NCBI RefSeq assembly: GCF_018446385.1
Contig: NC_055989.1
Location: 132,149,004-132,213,003, forward strand
Direction: 5' to 3'
Origin: Zingiber officinale
Lineage: Eukaryota; Streptophyta; Magnoliopsida; Zingiberales; Zingiberaceae
Length of the DNA: 64,000 nucleotides
The notes below the pieces were generated by a model. That model saw only the letters and a list, made by a program, of their open reading frames with translations, was not told the origin of the DNA and did not search any database. Positions 58,140-64,000 of the stretch are shown in pieces (the stretch's first letter is position 1; the number at the start of each line of letters is the position of its first letter). Made by a program: the position numbers and the translations under genes.

Positions 58140-61100
58140 TGTTGGGATCTCTTGTAGTGGTGCAATCTGAGCGCAGGCAGAATGACGGTATCCCACCGTT
58201 TTGGCAAAATCAAGGCTAGAGTTAGACTCTATCTCTTTAAGACGAATTTGCCCCGCACACGGTGCTTACGGAACACGACAATCGCCTCCCAAGATACAAC
58301 GATTGTATTTTGCGATAACAACACTACAAATCGCAAGACCTTCAAACCGAAGAAGCTTCTTGAACTCTCCAATGCCAGTATAGAATGCAATGCTTGCTAT
58401 GCTTCAAAGGAATTGAGTGATTGAAATGAGATTGTGAGGGATCTTATTTGTACTAAATGAAGGGGTATAAAAACCTCTTGGTTCAATTAGATCTCATCCA
58501 TCCATTTTAAATTAGATGATATAGATCACATCATTTCCTAAGAAACACTACCTCTTTATTAGATGTCATCCTTTAGAAATCAATGGATGAGATTGAACCA
58601 TCCAAAACCTTTCAAGTTGGATGAACAAGATTTGTCAATCTTGATCCAACGATCTAGATTTAATTTCTCATTCACTTTAAATTTCCAACAATCTCCCACA
58701 TGAATGAAAATTAATGCATGCATATTATCACCTAAGGAGAGTTCAATCGAGAAATTATTGGATCAGGAGAGGTAACTTGTGACTTTGAACCTTCCGTAGT
58801 GGAGTACCATCAAATTTACTAGGCCGCTTAGTGAACATGATGTCTTAAACTACTTAGCCGTTCGTGTAAACCAAGACAATGGTACCTACACAATAACTTC
58901 TCTCACTTCTTTATAGTTCTCACTGTTTTGTCTGTGGACAACATCTTGGATTCATAAATATTTTATTGAAGCGGCCAACTTCATACTTATATAGATGACC
59001 TTCTATAAAGAGTATCCTGTCGTACTCTACTTTTTCAAGTATAGGAGTCATTAAAAGTTTATAACTTAACCTCACTACATATCATAGGTAGCACTTTTTC
59101 ATCCTAGGAATGAGAGGGGAACTAGTCCAAGTGCTCACGTGAACTTTCATAATTTCGTTGTCCCATTGAATCAAGATCTTAGGATCTCCAATAAATAAGG
59201 TTGGGTTACCACTATGAATGTTCTTGTTTGTAGATTTTTATTCTCATTCCTCTTGATGTGCAATATATTTGATCTCTATTTAATCATTTTGTAAAAGGAT
59301 CCGCTAAGTTATCTTTTGATTTGACATAATCGATAGAGATAACTTTGTTAGAGATCAGCTACCTAATGATATTGTGTCGTCGACGAATATGTTGTGACTT
59401 ACCATTATACGAACTATTTTGTGCCCTTGCAATTGCCGATTGATTATCATAATATATCATCACTTCAGGCACTGGTTTTTCCCAACATTGGATATCTTCT
59501 AAGAGGTTACGAAGCCATTTTGCTTCTTCTGCGGCTTTATCTAAGGCTATAAACTCAGATTCCATAGTTGATCGAGCTATGCAGGTTTGTTTCGTGAATT
59601 TCCATGACACTGCTCCACTACCAATGGTAAATATATATCCACTGGTGGATTTAGAGTCTTTTGTATCAGATATCCAATTTGCATCACAATAGCCTTCTAG
59701 TGTCGCTAGATATCTCGTATAATGTAATCCATACTTTAAGGTATGTCTTAAATATTTAAGAAGCCTAATGCCTTCCAATGGTCATTATTTGGATTATTCG
59801 TAAATATACTTAATTTGTTAACCGCATAGACAATATCTGGACGTGTGCAATTAGTGATATACATCAAGTTGCTAATTATCCTCGAATATTCCAATTGGGA
59901 TACAGGTTCACCATGGTTCTTAGCTAAGTACAAGCTTAAGTCTATCGGTATTTTTACAAGGGAAAGATCATATACATTAAATTTCCTTAGTACTGTCTCA
60001 ATATAATAAGGTTGTAAAAGAATAGTTCCATCTAATGTCTTATTGATCTTAATCCTGAGTATAACGTCTGCTATATCCATATCTTTCATATCAAAAGTTT
60101 TGGTCAACATCTTCTTAGTGGTCATGATTATATCATGATTACTACCTATGATGAGCATATCGTCTACATATAGATAGATAATGACAAACGAGTTAGGTGT
60201 GCCTTTGATATATATGTAGTTATTGCACTCGTTTATTTTAAATCCATTTGACATCATAGTTTTGTCAAATTTCTCATGCCACTGTTTCGGTGCTCGTTTT
60301 AGCCAATACAGTGACTTCACGAGTCTACACACCTTATTTTCTTGTCTGGAATCACAAACCCTTCAGGTTGCTCCATATATATTTCTTCTTCTAATTCACC
60401 ATTTAGAAAGGTTGTTTTCACATTCATTTAATGTATCTCAAGGTTATGTATTGCAGCAATAGCAATGAGTACTCGAACGGATGTGATCATTGTTACTGGT
60501 GAATATGTATCAAAGAAGTCAAGGTCTTCAAAGTCTTCTTTTTGTTTGATCCCTTTGCCACTAGTCTTGCCTTGTATTTTTCAATAGTTCCATCAACCTT
60601 ATATTTCTTCTTTAGGATCTATTTACATCCTAAAGGCTTGATTCCATCCCAAGTATAGTTTTGCATGATGGAATTTATTTCACTATAATGGCTTCTTTCC
60701 AAAAGGGAGTCTCAAGACTTGATAAGACTTCACTAATTGTCCTTGGTTCATTTTCCAACATGAGTCATGAAATTAGGACCAAATGAATTTACTATTCTAA
60801 CCCTCTTGCTGCGTCCTGGTTCTTCATTATTTCCAAGATTACTCGCAGTTTCATAAATTCTTTTATTTGAACTTTCCTCTTTCCTATCTTTGCAAGGAGA
60901 AATATATTAAAAAATTATAGCATTCCTTGAATCAATTGTTGTTCCAACATGTACATCAAGAACTGCTGATTTGTGCACCAAAAATCGATATGCACTACTA
61001 TTATTGATATATCCAATAAAAATGCAATCAATCGTCTTTGGTCCTATTTTTGTTTGCTTTGCCTTAAGCACTTTTACCTTAGCCAAACACCCCATACTTT

Positions 61101-63655
61101 TAGATATTTATAAGAAAACTTATGACCCTTCCATAACTTATAAGGAGTTTTATCTTTCCTTTTGTGAGGGATTTTATTGAGAATACAGTTTGCCGATAAA
61201 ATAGCTCCCCCCCCACAAATTCTGGGGTAAGCTCCAACTTATCAACATAGCACTCATCATTTCTTTAAGAGTTCGGTTCTTATGCTCGTCAATCCCATTT
61301 GATTGAGGAAAGTAACGAGCTGTCGTTTGATGAATAATGTCAGATTTTGCACAAAATTCATCAAATAGACCATCATATTCTCCTCCTCGATCAGTTCGAA
61401 TTCTTTTAATTTGTCGACCAATTTGATTCTCAACTTCATTCTTATAATTTTTTAATGCTTCTAAGGCTTCATCTTTGCCTTTCAATAGATACACATAATA
61501 GTATCTAGTGCAATTATCAATGAAAGTAACAAAGTACTTTTTGCCTCCTCTAGTTTACACAAATTTTAAGTCACATATGTCACTATGAATTAATTCTAGA
61601 GGGGTTGTGCTTCTTTCCACTGAATGGAAAGATAATTTTGTCATTTTAACTTCAACACATATTTCACATTTATGTGTTGGATCAACATTAAATGTTGGTA
61701 ATAAATTTAAATTCATAAGTCGTCATAAAGTGTTATAATTTATATGTCTAAGTCTAACATGCCATAAATTGGAACACTCGACAAAATAAGCAGAATTTAT
61801 CATTTTATTATCATTGAATTCACGGTGTACAACCGTTACATTCATTTTAAATAGATCGTTCTCCATGAATCCTCTGCCTATGAATTGACCATTTTTTGTC
61901 AAAACATATTTATTCGACTCAAACACTAGCTTGAATCCAGCTTTGACAAGAGCCGACCCTGATGCTAAATTCTTCCAAATGTTAGGAACATGAAGCACAT
62001 CAATTAGTGTCACTTCTTTGCCTGATGTAATCTTTAGTACTATCTTGCCAAGACCAATAATGTTGGAAGTTGCAGAATTGCCAATAATTAGTTTTCTCCC
62101 ATTAATAGGGGTATAAGTTGAAAAATGAACCTTGTTAGAGCAAATGTGCCGTGTGACACCAATATCGACTCACCACTGCCTTGGACTGCCCACCAAGTTG
62201 GCTTCAAATACAATGGTAGTTAGGTCAAATTCTAACATATCTATTGGCACTGACTTATCTTCAGTCATGTGTACTTGAGTGACTTTCTTTGGATGTCGGT
62301 TGTCTTTGACATTATGATTCGGTTTGCCACAGTTGTGGAATGTTCCTTGGAACTTCTTGGCCCTCCCTTGGCTTTGCCCTTTGTCGAGATACTTTCTTTT
62401 TTTGTCAGTGTCTGGTTCCAGCAGATTTGCCTTTGCAAATATAGGCATTTTTATTGATTATGATTGCTTGCGATTGTTTTTTCAATTCGTAGTCTTACAA
62501 TCAGATCCTCAAGTCTCATCTCCTTTCGCTTGTGCTTTAGATAAGTTTTGAATTCCCTCCACGAAGGTGGAAGTTTCTCGATTATCGCGACAACTTGAAA
62601 AGACTCATTCATTGTCATGCCCTTGGCATGCAAATTATGTAGGATCAACTGCAACTCTTGGACTTGAGTTGTCACAGTTTTGGAATCAATCATTTTGAAG
62701 TTTAAGAATTTGCCGACGATAAATTTCTTCAATTTGGCATCTTATGTTTTGTACTTCTTTTCGAGAGATTCTCATAACTCCTTTGCAGTTATCAATGGAA
62801 TATACACATATAACGTGTTATCAAAGCCATTGAGGATATAGTTTCAACATAAGAAGTCACTATGTCCCAGACATCATATGCCGCCCTCTTTCCTTTATCA
62901 GTCTCGTCTTGAGATATAGAGGGAGCGTCTTCACATAAGAACCTTGCAAGGTTCAACGTGGTTAGGTAAAACATCTTTTGCTACCACCTCTTAAAATCCG
63001 TACCTGTAAACTTCTCTGGCTTCTCACCATATGCCGGTGGAACAGGAGCCATCGAATCCATTAAGATTGCACATAAGAATACGTCTTAAAATTGTTGGAA
63101 TATGTTATAGTGGTGCAATTTGAGCGCGGGCAAAATGACGGTATCCCACCGTTTTGGCGAAGTCGAGACTAGAGTTAGACTCTATCTCTTTAAGATGAAT
63201 TTACCCCGCACACGGTACTCACAGAACACGACAATCGTCTCCCAAGATACAACGACTATATTTTGCAATAGCAACACTACAAATCGCAAGACCTCCGAAT
63301 TGAAGAAGCTTCTTAAACTCTCCAATTCAAGTATGGAAAGTAATGCTTGCTTTGCTTGAAAGGAATTGAGTGATTGGAATGAGGTTGTGAGAGATCTTAT
63401 TTGTACTAAATGAAGGGGTATAAGAACCTCTTAATTCAATTATATCTCATCCATCCATTTTGAATTGGAGAATATAAATCACATCCTTTCCTAAGAGACA
63501 CACTATCTTTTCATTAGATGTCATCCTTTAAAAATCAATGGATGAGATTGAGTCATCCAAAGGGCACTTAAACCTTTCAAGTTGGATGAACAAGAGTTGT
63601 CAATCTTGATCCAACGATCTAGATTTAATTTTTCATTCACTTTAAATTTCCAACG
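58140..63655 (-). mobile_element. Ty1/copia retrotransposon H inside the SINE
   Basis: 5516 bp with LTRs at 58140-58690 (3') and 63093-63655 (5'), flanked by GTCTC (58135-58139) and GTTTC (63656-63660), a 5-bp duplication with one difference. A purine tract (tgtgggagat) abuts the 3' LTR. The usual initiator-tRNA primer site seen in elements A, B and C is not visible next to the 5' LTR. Domain order is copia. The LTRs differ by roughly 10% by eye, about 4 million years at common plant rates. It is broken at several points. It is a different family from A: short LTR, different gag. Confidence 0.92.
59350..63060 (-). pseudogene. Element H gag-pol fossil
   Basis: Leftward on the minus strand: gag from about 63.06 kb (MAPVPPAYGEKPEKFTG) to 62.2 kb with a knuckle-like C-N-C-GKPNH phrase near 62.3 kb; protease and GAG-pre-integrase about 62.15-61.7 kb (LWHVRLRHINY); integrase about 61.65-60.9 kb (RIRTDRGGEY); reverse transcriptase about 60.6-59.75 kb with the YVDD box; and RNase H about 59.75-59.35 kb ([10 protein letters not shown]-like). 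Several breaks interrupt the frame. Confidence 0.9.
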
Positions 63656-63884
63656 GTTTCCTAAGCACCCACGATTCGATTTCCAGCTATGGCGCACTAT
63701 AAGGCATTTTCCTCCTGTGGGATAACAAATCTGGGATGTTGAGCTGTTGGAATGTCTGTTCTTCCAGATTTACCTGATAGTCGGTGGAAAACTTTTGTGA
63801 GACTGGGCAGTCATCCCAGGATTAGTCGGCTTGAAGGGTTGGATATCTAGTGCTAGCAAAAAAAAAAAAACCTTCCTTCGCCTT

Positions 63885-64000
63885 ACACTCTTCCAGCATT
63901 AGGCAAGCAGCAAACACATAATCTCATGGTTCTGCAAACGTGTTTTTTGGTGAATATTCTCCAAACCCTAATCAATAAGTCTCCATTAACCTCCCCTTTT
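63885..64000 (-). other. Remainder of the RAD23 intron
   Basis: No exon, splice pair or element can be recognised in the last 116 bases; the UBL-encoding exons are presumably further on. Confidence 0.4.

Larger units (their letters stand above)
58104..63871 (+). mobile_element. tRNA-derived SINE split by a copia element
   Basis: The SINE is in two parts, 58104-58139 and 63661-63871, about 246 bp in all. The head gccccgccggctatggtgca is tRNA-like and a B box (gattcgatttc) lies at 63673-63683, which become correctly spaced once the insertion is ignored. It ends in a 13-base A run (63858-63870). The outer flanks cttcctttgcctt (58091-58103) and cttccttcgcctt (63872-63884) are a 13-bp duplication with one difference. 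It lies in a RAD23 intron in the opposite orientation. Confidence 0.85.

Overview
The window is nuclear DNA of a flowering plant, most likely a monocot. The basis is interrupted genes with GT-AG introns, TATA boxes, plant-only families (R2R3-MYB, JAZ/TIFY, ankyrin-PGG, DUF4228) and dense Ty1/copia retrotransposons, SINEs and MITEs. Repeat style and protein resemblance hint at Zingiberales, but I cannot prove that without a search. There are no bacterial operons, CRISPR arrays, rRNA genes or tRNA genes that I can support.

Six host genes are recognisable. On the left lie a five-exon Nudix hydrolase (670-1681, +), a three-exon ankyrin-repeat/PGG membrane protein (1957-5172, +) and a three-exon R2R3-MYB factor (6785-7568, +). 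In the middle is a seven-exon JAZ/TIFY jasmonate co-repressor (44556-45780, -). On the right are a two-exon DUF4228 protein (49190-51391, +) and the last seven exons of a RAD23 ubiquitin-shuttle gene (52898-57673, -). The 5' (UBL) exons of RAD23 must lie beyond base 64000. The genes are not an operon and share no obvious pathway; JAZ, MYB and ankyrin-PGG are all types of stress or development regulator.

From about 10 to 43.5 kb there is a nested retrotransposon block. Target-site duplications (TSDs) resolve it well. Element B (16185-32154, TSD GAATA) is a gag-only copia-type element. Its 5' LTR was hit by a complete copia element A (16555-25580, minus strand, TSD TGCCT/TGCCG) and, 142 bp away, by a solo LTR of a sister subfamily (25723-28158, TSD GAAGG); its gag was hit by a MITE (29341-29906). 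Other solo LTRs are at 10714-13145 (CAAAC), 13178-14843, 32956-34629 (CTCCT), 35448-38068 and, inside the last, 35835-36867 (ATTTA). A second gag-only element C (38584-42498, TSD GGAAG) sits in another older LTR-like sequence.

The RAD23 introns are also crowded: a hAT-type MITE (8-bp TSD), an Au-like SINE, a second SINE, and a third SINE that was itself split by a copia element (58140-63655). The DUF4228 intron holds a SINE with a perfect 19-bp TSD and a Tourist-like MITE.

I found no obviously new biochemical system. The most unusual signals are short GC-rich or TCGA-centred palindromes in the presumed U3 of four different LTR families, the pair of gag-only elements, the layered insertion history, and a JAZ gene whose Jas intron, if retained, ends the protein at once.
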